Positions 1-6,311 of a stretch of DNA of 6,693 nt are shown here, in pieces. The stretch spans positions 1-6,693 of the forward strand of contig CAMJYS010000042.1 of assembly GCA_946410005.1 (NCBI GenBank), in the 5' to 3' direction. The notes beneath the pieces are model-generated. The model did not search any database. It was not told the DNA's origin and saw nothing but the letters and a program-made list of their open reading frames with translations. This DNA is from an uncultured Clostridia bacterium. Its GTDB lineage: Bacteria; Bacillota; Clostridia; Oscillospirales; Acutalibacteraceae. Both the position numbers and the translations under genes were made by a program. How positions within the stretch are numbered: the first letter of the stretch is position 1; every line of letters begins with the position of its first letter.

Positions 1-30
1 TTTTTTGAATTTTCTCATAGATTTACCCAT
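1..30 (-). CDS. 5' end of an unidentified gene (first 10 codons, runs off the window)
   Basis: The complementary strand reads ATG at 30-28 followed by nine open codons, giving MGKSMRKFKK, before the window ends. A good Shine-Dalgarno (AAAGGAG, 41-47) lies 10 nt upstream, and a sigma-A-type promoter (88-116) precedes it, so the start is well supported although the protein is almost entirely outside the window. The visible start is very basic (five Lys/Arg in ten residues), as in some small nucleic-acid-binding proteins, but ten residues do not allow a family call. In many Bacillota prfB follows secA. Nothing here shows that this is prfB, and the separate promoter and the hairpin after secA argue for its own transcription unit. 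Confidence 0.6.
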   Translation of the reverse strand, partial: MGKSMRKFKK

Positions 31-66
31 AGTTAAAAATCTCCTTTATAATATAATATAGTTTTT

Positions 67-82
67 TACAATAATTATTGTA
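67..82. promoter_or_regulatory. Perfect 16-nt palindrome, candidate operator
   Basis: TACAATAATTATTGTA is its own reverse complement over all 16 bases. It begins a few bases downstream of the -10 box of the promoter for the leftmost gene, so it would cover the transcription start and the first transcribed bases, a classical repressor position. Its TACAAT/ATTGTA ends resemble operators of MarR/OhrR-like repressors (TACAATT...AATTGTA) and, less closely, BlaI/CopY-type TACA-TGTA sites. The binding protein is unknown, and AT-rich DNA gives short palindromes by chance. Confidence 0.4.
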
Positions 83-87
83 TTTAT

Positions 88-116
88 ATATTATCACAAT
101 TTAATTAAAAAGTCAA
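88..116 (-). promoter_or_regulatory. Sigma-A-type promoter of the leftmost partial gene
   Basis: Reading the minus strand, TTGACT (116-111, five of six consensus bases) is followed by a 17-nt spacer and TAATAT (93-88, four of six). Transcription should start near 81, leaving a leader of about 50 nt before the ATG at 30. A weaker second promoter-like pair lies upstream on the same strand: TTGTGA at 182-177, 18-nt spacer, TATAAA at 158-153. Together they suggest that the leftmost gene is transcribed independently of secA. Confidence 0.55.
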
Positions 117-210
117 TATAAAATCGCAAACATCGTTATATTGATGAAATTATTTATAAGAATAATATTCAAAATATCACAATTCGACAAAAACTTTCTT
201 AAAGATGAAA

Positions 211-240
211 TCCCCACACCTTAAATTTAAGGTGTGGGGA
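211..240 (-). terminator. Hairpin after secA, perfect 30-nt palindrome
   Basis: The arm TCCCCACACCTTAAA (211-225) is matched by its exact complement at 226-240, giving a perfect palindrome whose outer ten pairs are GC-rich in otherwise AT-rich DNA. It lies 19 nt after the secA stop codon on the minus strand, and no plus-strand gene ends here, so it most likely terminates secA mRNA. The tail after the stem on the minus strand is only a broken T run (TTTCATCTTT), weaker than a textbook intrinsic terminator. The hairpin may act mainly in 3'-end protection, or may be a copy of a dispersed palindromic repeat. Confidence 0.65.
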
Positions 241-259
241 CTTTTAACAAAATTATATG

Positions 260-2872
260 TTATTGTGGGAATCTTAAAATGTTCGGAGCAAATTTTTGCA
301 TGTTAAGTTTAAAGCTAAGTAATGTTTTTACAGTATTTTCACGAATGGAATTTATCATTGCATCGAACATATCAAATCCTTCTAAACGATATTCAACAAC
401 CGGGTCACGTTGTCCGTAAGCACGCAAGTTTATACCACGTTTTAAATCTTCCATTGCATCGATGTGGTCCATCCATTGTTCGTCTACGTTTGTAAGAAGA
501 ACTGCTCTTTCTAAATCTCTGCTTGCTGATGAACCCAAAATTTCTTCGTGTTTCATATATGTTTCATGACAACGATTTTTTATGAATTCCACAATCTCAT
601 CTGCGGTCATTTGCAGTGGTTGTTCCTCAGTCGAAACTAAATCTTCCGGAGTGAGTATCCAATCCATATAGTAAACTTTCAAGCCTTCTAAATTCCAATT
701 TTCTTTCGGAATATCTTTTGATAAATATCTGGAAACAACTTTTTCAACCGATTCATCCATCATTGTCATAATTTGTTCACGTAAATCTTCGCCGTTAAGA
801 ACCATATCACGTTGATTGTATATAATTTCACGTTGGCGATTAAGTACATCGTCGTATTGAAGAACATTTTTACGAATTGCAAAGTTTCTGCCTTCGATTT
901 TCTTTTGTGCCGACTCTATTGATTTTGTGAGCATATTTGCTTCGAGCGGGCTATCTTCTTCGACGTTTAATCTTGACATCCAAGCTTTTAAGCGGTCTCC
1001 GCCGAACAAACGCATAAGATCATCTTCGAGCGAAAGATAAAATCTGCTTTTTCCCGGATCACCTTGACGTCCTGAACGACCTCTTAACTGGTTGTCGATT
1101 CTTCGAGTTTCGTGACGCTCTGTTCCTATTACATATAATCCTCCGCAGTCACGCACTTCATCTGCCGAGCCTTTAATTTGCTCTTTAAATTTCTCATGAA
1201 GCTCGATGTATTTACGTCTTGCTTCTTGAATTTTTTCGTCTTCGGTAATAGAAAAGCTATTGGCTTCGGCGATTACTTCATCGTCATATCCTAATTTTTT
1301 AAGTTCAGCTTTTGCCATGTATTCAGCATTACCGCCGAGCATTATATCTGTACCACGTCCTGCCATATTTGTTGCGATTGTAATAGCGCCTTTTTTACCG
1401 GCCTGTGCGATAATTTGAGCTTCTTTTTCGTGGTATTTAGCGTTCAATACTTCATGAGGGATTCCTTTTTCTTTAAGCATTTTACTTAAAATTTCAGATT
1501 TTCCGATAGAAACCGTACCGACTAAAATCGGTTGACCTTTTGCGTGGTTCTCTTCTATATCAGCAACAATTGCTCTATATTTAGCCTCTTGCGTCATATA
1601 AACAACGTCCGGAAGGTCTTCTCTGATTTTTGGTTTATTTGTTGGAATTTCAACTATGTCGAGTTTGTAGATTTCACGGAATTCTTGTTCTTCCGTCATG
1701 GCAGTACCGGTCATTCCGGAAAGCTTTGTATATAATCTGAAATAATTTTGGAATGTTACAGAAGCCAAAGTTTTAGATTCTTTTTCGATTTTCACGCCTT
1801 CTTTTGCTTCCAAAGCTTGATGTAGACCCTCGTTATATCTTCTGCCAATCATAATACGTCCGGTAAATTCATCGACGATTAAAACTTCGCCGTCACGCAC
1901 AACATAATCTACATCTTTTGTCATAACGCCGTTGGCTTTTATTGCTTGGTTTATATGATGTTGAAGTGTAATATGTTCAGGATCTGTCAAATTTTCAATA
2001 TTAAAATATTCTTCTGCTTTTTCTACACCGGATTTTGTTAATGTGGCTGTTTTTGCTTTTTCATCTACAACATAATCGTGGTCTTCGAATAATTCTTCGT
2101 TATCTTCTTTTGAATCGATTTCGGCGACTTTCAACATTCTTAATGTTTTTGCGAATTTATCTGCAATGGCATACATCTCGGTAGACTTGTCGCCTTCTCC
2201 TGAGATTATAAGAGGAGTTCTTGCTTCATCGATTAATATTGAGTCAACTTCGTCGACGATTGCAAAATTATGTCCACGTTGTACTTTTGCCGATTTATGT
2301 GTAACCATGTTATCACGCAAATAGTCGAATCCAAACTCGTTGTTTGTTCCATATGTTATATCGCAAGCATAAGCTTTCGCACGTTCAGATTTACTGCAAT
2401 CGTTTGTTATAAGACCTGTTGTTAATCCTAAAAAGTCAAACAGTCTTCCCATCTGTTCGGAGTCACGTTTCGCCAAGTAATCGTTTACTGTGACAATATG
2501 CACTCCCTTTCCTGTTAGTGCGTTTAAGTACGCAGGCAAAGTTGCGACAAGAGTTTTACCTTCACCTGTCATCATTTCACTTATTCTTCCTTGATGTAAA
2601 ACGATTCCGCCGATAATTTGAACCGGAAAATGTCTTAACCCTAAAACTCTGTCGGAAGCTTCTCTACAAACTGCGAATGCATCAGGCAAAATATTGTCTA
2701 ATGTTTCGCCGTTTTTTAAACGTTCTTTTAAAACAATAGTTTGCGAAGACAATTCTTCATCCGACATATTTAAATATTTTTCTTCCAGCGATAAGACTGC
2801 TTCACTTATTGGTTTAATACGTTTTAATTCCCTTTTGCTATAATTACCAAATAGAGTATTTAAAAAACTCAT
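260..2872 (-). CDS. secA: Preprotein translocase motor ATPase SecA
   Basis: SecA is the ATPase that binds preproteins at the inner face of the membrane and drives them through SecYEG. In the 870-residue protein I see Walker A MTGEGKT (101-107), the FGFDYLRDN block (180-188), the DEVD Walker B box (207-210), GMTGTA (386-391) opening the second nucleotide-binding half, [12 protein letters not shown] (499-510), the arginine-finger region ending [10 protein letters not shown] (about 598-607), [13 protein letters not shown] in the helical scaffold, and the two-helix finger near 790-830. A charged insertion (about 520-570) makes it longer than the roughly 840-residue Bacillus protein. The C-terminal zinc-binding CxCxSGKK tail is absent and the chain ends NILRFPQ. 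The start is ATG at 2872, because AGGGG (2886-2882) lies 9 nt before it. The in-frame TTG two codons earlier (2878) would sit only 3 nt from that site. The gene is transcribed alone and divergently from the acetyltransferase gene. Confidence 0.97.
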   Translation of the reverse strand: MSFLNTLFGNYSKRELKRIKPISEAVLSLEEKYLNMSDEELSSQTIVLKERLKNGETLDNILPDAFAVCREASDRVLGLRHFPVQIIGGIVLHQGRISEMMTGEGKTLVATLPAYLNALTGKGVHIVTVNDYLAKRDSEQMGRLFDFLGLTTGLITNDCSKSERAKAYACDITYGTNNEFGFDYLRDNMVTHKSAKVQRGHNFAIVDEVDSILIDEARTPLIISGEGDKSTEMYAIADKFAKTLRMLKVAEIDSKEDNEELFEDHDYVVDEKAKTATLTKSGVEKAEEYFNIENLTDPEHITLQHHINQAIKANGVMTKDVDYVVRDGEVLIVDEFTGRIMIGRRYNEGLHQALEAKEGVKIEKESKTLASVTFQNYFRLYTKLSGMTGTAMTEEQEFREIYKLDIVEIPTNKPKIREDLPDVVYMTQEAKYRAIVADIEENHAKGQPILVGTVSIGKSEILSKMLKEKGIPHEVLNAKYHEKEAQIIAQAGKKGAITIATNMAGRGTDIMLGGNAEYMAKAELKKLGYDDEVIAEANSFSITEDEKIQEARRKYIELHEKFKEQIKGSADEVRDCGGLYVIGTERHETRRIDNQLRGRSGRQGDPGKSRFYLSLEDDLMRLFGGDRLKAWMSRLNVEEDSPLEANMLTKSIESAQKKIEGRNFAIRKNVLQYDDVLNRQREIIYNQRDMVLNGEDLREQIMTMMDESVEKVVSRYLSKDIPKENWNLEGLKVYYMDWILTPEDLVSTEEQPLQMTADEIVEFIKNRCHETYMKHEEILGSSASRDLERAVLLTNVDEQWMDHIDAMEDLKRGINLRAYGQRDPVVEYRLEGFDMFDAMINSIRENTVKTLLSFKLNMQKFAPNILRFPQ

Positions 2873-2877
2873 TTTCA

Positions 2878-2886
2878 ATCACCCCT
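2878..2886 (-). promoter_or_regulatory. secA ribosome binding site (decides the start)
   Basis: The minus strand reads AGGGGTGAT, which matches AGGAGGTGAT apart from one missing base. AGGGG ends 9 nt before the ATG at 2872. The upstream TTG candidate overlaps the end of this element, so the ATG start (870 residues) is preferred. Confidence 0.7.
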
Positions 2887-2958
2887 AAAATTAATAAATT
2901 GATGATATATTTTGACTGATATTAAAAGTATTGAACTACGAAAATATCTTTGCTTTTC

Positions 2959-2987
2959 ATTATATCTTAAATATACAAAAAAATCCA
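2959..2987 (-). promoter_or_regulatory. Candidate secA promoter
   Basis: On the minus strand a perfect TATAAT (2964-2959) lies 17 nt downstream of TGGATT (2987-2982), which matches only three of six -35 positions. Transcription would start near 2952, giving a leader of about 80 nt before the secA ATG. The call rests mainly on the -10 box, and TATAAT-like hexamers are common in such AT-rich DNA. Confidence 0.35.
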
Positions 2988-3146
2988 TATATCTTTCGCA
3001 ATCTAAAAAATGTTATAGCTTTGCTATATGAAAAAATTTTATTATTAGATATAATATAACTCATTATACCATATATTTTGTGAATATGCATTAATTTTTG
3101 AATAAAAATTTACTATTTATAATTAAATTTTTACAAATATGATTTT

Positions 3147-3166
3147 TGCTACCATATGTGATAGCA
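3147..3166. repeat. Imperfect 20-nt palindrome upstream of the acetyltransferase gene
   Basis: TGCTACCATA followed by TGTGATAGCA pairs at eight of ten positions. It lies about 40 nt upstream of the acetyltransferase start codon and downstream of the possible plus-strand -10 box at 3118-3123, so it could be an operator or a leader hairpin. The symmetry is modest and could be chance. Confidence 0.2.
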
Positions 3167-3206
3167 TTATATGAGTAAACTGAAAATTTTTTAAGGAGGA
3201 AAATAA

Positions 3207-3743
3207 ATGATAGAAAATTTCGACGAGATATATGATTTAATGGAAGAAGCTTTTCCGGAATCTGAATATAGGACTTATGAAAATCAGAAAAAATTATTCG
3301 AAAAAAAAGAATATAAAGTAATTACCGAAAAAAATGAAGATGGAGAAATAATTGCGTTTTTAGCTTATTGGAAATTTAAAGAATTTTATTTCATCGAACA
3401 CATCGCAGTAAGCTCAAAATGTAGAGGAGGGGGTATAGGCTCGAAAATTATGCGTCGGTTTATAGAATCTGCAAATATGCCGATAATTTTAGAGATTGAA
3501 CCGCCGATTGATGAAATTTCAAACAAAAGACGCAGTTTTTACGAAAAATTAGGTTTTAAATTTTGTGAATATGAATATTTTCAAATTCCTCTGAGAGAAA
3601 ACACAAAACCTATGCGCCTAAATATTATGAGTTATCCTATCTTAATAAGTATAACTGATTTTGAAAGATTCAAAAAGAAAATTTATGAAAATGTATATGA
3701 GGTTAATAAAAATGAATATTTAAAAATGAAAAACAGAACTTAG
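3207..3743 (+). CDS. GNAT-family N-acetyltransferase
   Basis: This 178-residue protein fits the GNAT fold, which moves an acetyl group from acetyl-CoA to an amine. Residues 62-82 form the central strand and acetyl-CoA loop: FIEHIAVSS, then CRGGGIGSKIM, in which RGGGIG (73-78) is the pyrophosphate-binding R/QxxGxG/A motif. RRSFYEKLGFKF (108-119) is the conserved C-terminal motif B, whose Tyr112 is in the position of the general acid in many relatives. The N-terminal half has helices, then strands around 36-60. Residues past about 130 form a lysine-rich tail. The start is firm: AAGGAGG (3193-3199) lies 7 nt before the ATG. The substrate (small molecule, antibiotic or protein N-terminus) cannot be told. 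The gene stands alone and converges on gpsA, overlapping it by four bases, with no terminator between them. Confidence 0.85.
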   Translation: MIENFDEIYDLMEEAFPESEYRTYENQKKLFEKKEYKVITEKNEDGEIIAFLAYWKFKEFYFIEHIAVSSKCRGGGIGSKIMRRFIESANMPIILEIEPPIDEISNKRRSFYEKLGFKFCEYEYFQIPLRENTKPMRLNIMSYPILISITDFERFKKKIYENVYEVNKNEYLKMKNRT

Positions 3744-4708
3744 AATTCACGTTTTGTTCTTCGTAAAAATAATTTTTTTATAGCACTTTCCGGCAAAATT
3801 TTACCGGATATAGCGTCGTTAACTGCCGAGCATATCGGAAGATCGACGTTATATTTTTTGCCCAATTTAACTATTGCAAAAGAAGTTGAAACGCCTTCAG
3901 CAAGCTTTGAATAGCCATTGCGTTTAACCAAGCTTTCGCCGAATTTACGATTATTGCTGTATTGCGAAAATAATGTTGCTTGATAATCTCCCAAATGAGC
4001 TAATCCATATGCTGAAATTTCATTTCCTCCCATTGCTTGTATCAGTCTTGCAATTTCATGTGTACCACGTGACATCAAAGCTCCTTTTATCGATTCATAT
4101 CCCATTGCATCTAAAATTCCCGCAGCTATTCCCATTACGTTTTTTGCAGCTGCACCGATTTCACTGCCAATCATGTCTGTTCCATAATAAAATCTTATAA
4201 GAGAACTTGAAAAATTGTTTATCAAAAAATCTTTTGTGTTTTCTGATTCTGAGTCTATAACCATGCAATTTGGAATCCCGAGAGAAAAATCTTGTACGTG
4301 ACCGGGCCCCACCCAAATCGCTATGTTTGTATCAAAATTGAACGTTTCTTTTAAAATTTCCGACAATCTTTTACCGCTCGACTCCTCGATTCCTTTCATG
4401 CATAATACAAAAGTTTTCCCGATTAGACTTTTTTTGAATTGATTCCTTAAAATTTCACAAAAATTTCGTAAAGATTGTGCATTAATTGAAATTACGATAA
4501 TTTCAGCGTGTTCTAAAGTTTTTTCAATGTCTGAACTTACCATTATTTTTTTATCAAAATTCAAAAAACTGTTTTTTCTGGTATTTTTTATTTCGTTCAG
4601 ACGCAAAGACCCTTCACGTCCCCATAAAATTACATTGTGACCTATTTTATTCAAGTACCATGCTATGAACGAACCCCATCTTCCGCAACCTAAAACTGAT
4701 ATATTCAA
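3740..4708 (-). CDS. gpsA: NAD(P)-dependent glycerol-3-phosphate dehydrogenase, divergent
   Basis: GpsA reduces dihydroxyacetone phosphate to sn-glycerol 3-phosphate in the cytosol, the backbone for phospholipids. In the 322-residue protein the N-terminus is a Rossmann fold with GCGRWG (7-12). KG (105-106) and KN (189-190) supply the two conserved lysines. GPGHVQDFSLGIPN (134-147) matches the family's GP(S)HA block, and GLAHLGD (235-241) and NNRKFG (252-257) match the C-terminal active-site region. Length is normal. Unusually, the family motif SRNR reads SNNR (251-254), so the arginine that contacts substrate phosphate is replaced by Asn. The region before SRG (212-214) is also divergent (YESIKGALM). 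The start is the TTG at 4708, because AAGGAG lies 8 nt before it. The open frame continues to another TTG at 4765, but the Rossmann strand begins directly after the internal TTG. Confidence 0.85.
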   Translation of the reverse strand: MNISVLGCGRWGSFIAWYLNKIGHNVILWGREGSLRLNEIKNTRKNSFLNFDKKIMVSSDIEKTLEHAEIIVISINAQSLRNFCEILRNQFKKSLIGKTFVLCMKGIEESSGKRLSEILKETFNFDTNIAIWVGPGHVQDFSLGIPNCMVIDSESENTKDFLINNFSSSLIRFYYGTDMIGSEIGAAAKNVMGIAAGILDAMGYESIKGALMSRGTHEIARLIQAMGGNEISAYGLAHLGDYQATLFSQYSNNRKFGESLVKRNGYSKLAEGVSTSFAIVKLGKKYNVDLPICSAVNDAISGKILPESAIKKLFLRRTKREF

Positions 4709-4716
4709 CGTGCCAA

Positions 4717-4722
4717 CTCCTT
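4717..4722 (-). promoter_or_regulatory. gpsA ribosome binding site (sets the TTG start)
   Basis: AAGGAG on the minus strand lies 8 nt upstream of TTG at 4708-4706. No ATG or GTG is better placed, and the encoded sequence LNISVLGCG then begins at the expected distance from the Rossmann glycine motif. This shortens the longest open frame by 19 residues. Confidence 0.8.
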
Positions 4723-4753
4723 GATAAAATAATTTAAAAACAATTTGTGAATA

Positions 4754-4783
4754 ATTATATACCAATGTTTTGAAAAATGTAAT
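4754..4783 (-). promoter_or_regulatory. Candidate gpsA promoter
   Basis: On the minus strand ATTACA (4783-4778, four of six) is followed by an 18-nt spacer and a perfect TATAAT (4759-4754). Transcription would begin near 4747, inside the longest open frame but upstream of the TTG start, leaving a leader of about 40 nt. This position independently supports the shorter protein. Confidence 0.4.
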
Positions 4784-4818
4784 ATATTATGATACACTAA
4801 AAATGTATGTCAGTATAG

Positions 4819-4847
4819 TTGATTTTTTTTATTACATATTGTATAAT
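4819..4847 (+). promoter_or_regulatory. ftsZ promoter
   Basis: TTGATT (4819-4824, four of six) is followed by a 17-nt, T-rich spacer and a perfect TATAAT (4842-4847). Transcription should start near 4854, giving a leader of about 57 nt before ftsZ. The divergent gpsA promoter lies about 35 nt to the left, so the two could influence one another. Confidence 0.6.
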
Positions 4848-4910
4848 CTAAAATTGTAATTGTAATTTATAAGTATATGACTATATAACTAAAGAATTTG
4901 GGGGATTTAC

Positions 4911-5993
4911 ATGGGATTCGAATTTGACAATAACGATGAAGAAGCAGTTAAAATAAAAGTAATAGGAGTAGGCGGAGGCGGCGGAAACGCCGTAAACCGC
5001 ATGGTCGATTCAGGAGTAAAATGCGTTGAATTTATTTGTGTAAATACAGATAGACAAGCTTTGATGCGTTCAAAAGCAACACACAAAATTCAAATCGGCG
5101 AAAAAATCACAAGAGGAAAAGGTGCAGGCTCTAAACCCGAAGTAGGACAAAGAGCAGCAGAAGAAAGCCATGATGAAATTATATCGGCATTGAAAGGTGC
5201 GGATATGGTATTTTTGACGGCAGGAATGGGTGGCGGAACAGGCACCGGGGCGGCTCCCATTATTGCGCAAATAGCCAAAGAGATGGGAATACTCACTATA
5301 GGAATAGTTACAAAACCTTTTGCATTTGAAGGTGCAAAAAGAATGCAACAAGCCGAAGCAGGTATTGCGGCACTCAGAGAACATGTAGATTCTTTAGTAG
5401 TAATTCCAAACGAAAGATTAAAACTTGCAAGTCAACAACGTATAACCTTAATGAATGCGTTTATCGTAGCTGACGATGTTTTACGCCAAGGTGTGCAAAG
5501 TATATCTGACTTAATCTTGTTACCGGGTTTAGTAAACCTCGACTTTGCTGACGTAACATCAATAATGAAAGATGCGGGATATGCTCATATGGGAGTTGGA
5601 CGTGCTTCCGGTAAAGATAAAGCAGAACTTGCAGCAAATATGGCAATTTCAAGTCCGCTTCTCGAAACGGCAATAAATGGTGCAAAAGGAATTATAATCA
5701 ATGTTACGGCGTCGCCGGATATCGGTCTTGACGAAATTGAAACAGCGTCTTCGCTTATTTCGCAACAAGCCGATAAATCTGCAAATATTATTTGGGGTGC
5801 TGCTTTTGATGAAACCATGGATGACGAAATCAGTGTAACAGTTGTCGCAACAGGATTTGCAAAGAATGATTTTGAATCTGCCGTTGTAAAGTCATCACAA
5901 CCTGTAAACAATAATTTGGGACAAACTAGTTCAAATAATATTTCCGATGATGAAAGATTTTATGATATAATGTCAATTTTTAAAAATAAATAA
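4911..5993 (+). CDS. ftsZ: Cell division protein FtsZ
   Basis: FtsZ is the bacterial tubulin: a GTPase that polymerises into the Z ring at midcell and recruits the division machinery. The 360-residue protein has the N-terminal glycine-rich loop [13 protein letters not shown] (19-31), the tubulin signature GGGTGTG (107-113), NERLK (167-171), the helix with [20 protein letters not shown] (182-202), and the T7 loop NLDFAD (209-214) with Asp211 and Asp214 that complete the neighbour's GTPase site. The domain ends near VVATGF (311-316). A short linker (about 30 residues) leads to the C-terminal peptide [11 protein letters not shown], where the usual DIPxFLR-type sequence has lost its proline. The ribosome site is GGGGG (4900-4904), 6 nt before the ATG. 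The gene has its own promoter and terminator, and no ftsA or other dcw gene adjoins it. Confidence 0.97.
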   Translation: MGFEFDNNDEEAVKIKVIGVGGGGGNAVNRMVDSGVKCVEFICVNTDRQALMRSKATHKIQIGEKITRGKGAGSKPEVGQRAAEESHDEIISALKGADMVFLTAGMGGGTGTGAAPIIAQIAKEMGILTIGIVTKPFAFEGAKRMQQAEAGIAALREHVDSLVVIPNERLKLASQQRITLMNAFIVADDVLRQGVQSISDLILLPGLVNLDFADVTSIMKDAGYAHMGVGRASGKDKAELAANMAISSPLLETAINGAKGIIINVTASPDIGLDEIETASSLISQQADKSANIIWGAAFDETMDDEISVTVVATGFAKNDFESAVVKSSQPVNNNLGQTSSNNISDDERFYDIMSIFKNK

Positions 5994-6012
5994 TTATATT
6001 TATAGACTGTAA

Positions 6013-6054
6013 AAAATAGCTCATTTCTTGAAATTTCGAGAGATGAGCTATTTT
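6013..6054 (+). terminator. ftsZ terminator (possibly bidirectional)
   Basis: Arms of 17 nt (6013-6029 and 6038-6054) pair as AAAATAGCTCAT against ATGAGCTATTTT plus five inner positions that include two G-U pairs, around the loop GAAATTTC. The stem begins 19 nt after the ftsZ stop codon and ends in a T run (TATTTT). On the minus strand the same stem is followed by a longer T run, so it may also back up termination of the convergent 5S transcript. Confidence 0.8.
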
Positions 6055-6063
6055 GAAAACAAA

Positions 6064-6105
6064 AAAATAAGATTTAAATTGAAAAACCAATTCAAATCCT
6101 ATTTT
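6064..6105 (-). terminator. 5S rRNA terminator
   Basis: An 18-bp stem (6064-6081 with 6088-6105) encloses a six-base loop. The two imperfect positions are A-C on the plus strand but G-U in minus-strand RNA, so the hairpin is suited to minus-strand transcripts. It starts 4 nt beyond the 5S 3' end and is followed on that strand by a T-rich tail (TTATTTTTTT), as expected of an intrinsic terminator. Confidence 0.8.
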
Positions 6106-6109
6106 AAAA

Positions 6110-6227
6110 TGTTGGCGCTTTCCTATTCTCCCAGGCCGTCACCAGACAAGTACCTTCAGCGTTGTCGAGCTTAACTACCGTGTTCGAGATGGGAACGGGT
6201 GTACCTTCGACGCCATCAGCACCAACA
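6110..6227 (-). rRNA. rrf: 5S ribosomal RNA
   Basis: The minus strand carries the conserved 5S core CCCGTTCCCAT, CTCGAACACGG and AGTTAAGCTC in the right order, then GGTACT and GGGAGAATAGG. The ends pair as helix I: TGTTGGTGCT at the 5' end with AGCGCCAACA at the 3' end, ten pairs including one G-U, giving a length of about 118 nt. 5S rRNA is the small RNA of the large ribosomal subunit's central protuberance. Unusually there is no 23S gene upstream. Instead a consensus promoter lies directly before it and a terminator directly after it, so this is a single-gene unit convergent with ftsZ. Exact ends may differ by one or two bases. Confidence 0.95.
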
Positions 6228-6237
6228 CTATATTCAT

Positions 6238-6266
6238 ATAATATCATACGTGAATATTCTTGTCAA
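6238..6266 (-). promoter_or_regulatory. Strong promoter of the solitary 5S rRNA gene
   Basis: On the minus strand TTGACA (6266-6261) is a perfect -35 box, the spacer is 17 nt, and TATTAT (6243-6238) matches five of six -10 positions. Transcription should start near 6230, within a few bases of the mature 5S 5' end, so little or no leader processing would be needed. This is the closest match to consensus in the window, as expected for a stable RNA gene. Confidence 0.8.
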
Positions 6267-6311
6267 CACTTTTTTGAAAAAAATTTTTATTTTATTTTTG
6301 TTTATTTAATA

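Larger units (their letters stand above)
2873..3206. other. AT-rich divergent intergenic region between secA and the acetyltransferase gene
   Basis: About 330 nt without a credible coding sequence. It holds the secA leader, a TATAAT on the minus strand (2964-2959) that is the best secA promoter candidate, another minus-strand TATAAT at 3068-3063 without a good -35 box, and plus-strand TATAAT hexamers at 3050-3055 and 3118-3123. The second plus-strand box has TTGAAT at 3098-3103, only 14 nt upstream, so the acetyltransferase promoter is uncertain. An imperfect palindrome (3147-3166) and a six-pair inverted repeat around a TTT loop (3014-3028) are the only symmetric elements I noticed. No RNA gene was recognised. 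Confidence 0.5.

Noticed and set aside
1..30. Assignment of the leftmost gene as prfB from its position after secA
   Set aside because: Ten visible residues (MGKSMRKFKK) give no support, and the gene has its own promoter.
234..419. 61-codon plus-strand frame
   Set aside because: It lies almost wholly antisense to the secA 3' end, overlaps the terminator palindrome, and has no ribosome site or recognisable sequence.
1532..1735. 67-codon plus-strand frame inside secA
   Set aside because: It is antisense to a well-conserved part of SecA and has no ribosome site or protein features.
2879..3206. Possible riboswitch or small RNA in the secA-acetyltransferase spacer
   Set aside because: The only symmetric elements are short and AT-rich, there is no conserved core that I recognise, and there is no terminator-like hairpin.
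3973..4200. 75-codon plus-strand frame inside gpsA
   Set aside because: It is antisense to conserved GpsA motifs and its composition is that of a reverse-frame shadow.
5070..5911. Four minus-strand frames opposite ftsZ
   Set aside because: They overlap one another and the most conserved FtsZ segments, with no ribosome sites. They are shadows of a GC-richer coding region.
6267..6311. Poly-A/poly-T stretch as a terminator for the rightmost gene
   Set aside because: It has no GC-containing stem. A-T runs alone do not make a convincing intrinsic terminator.
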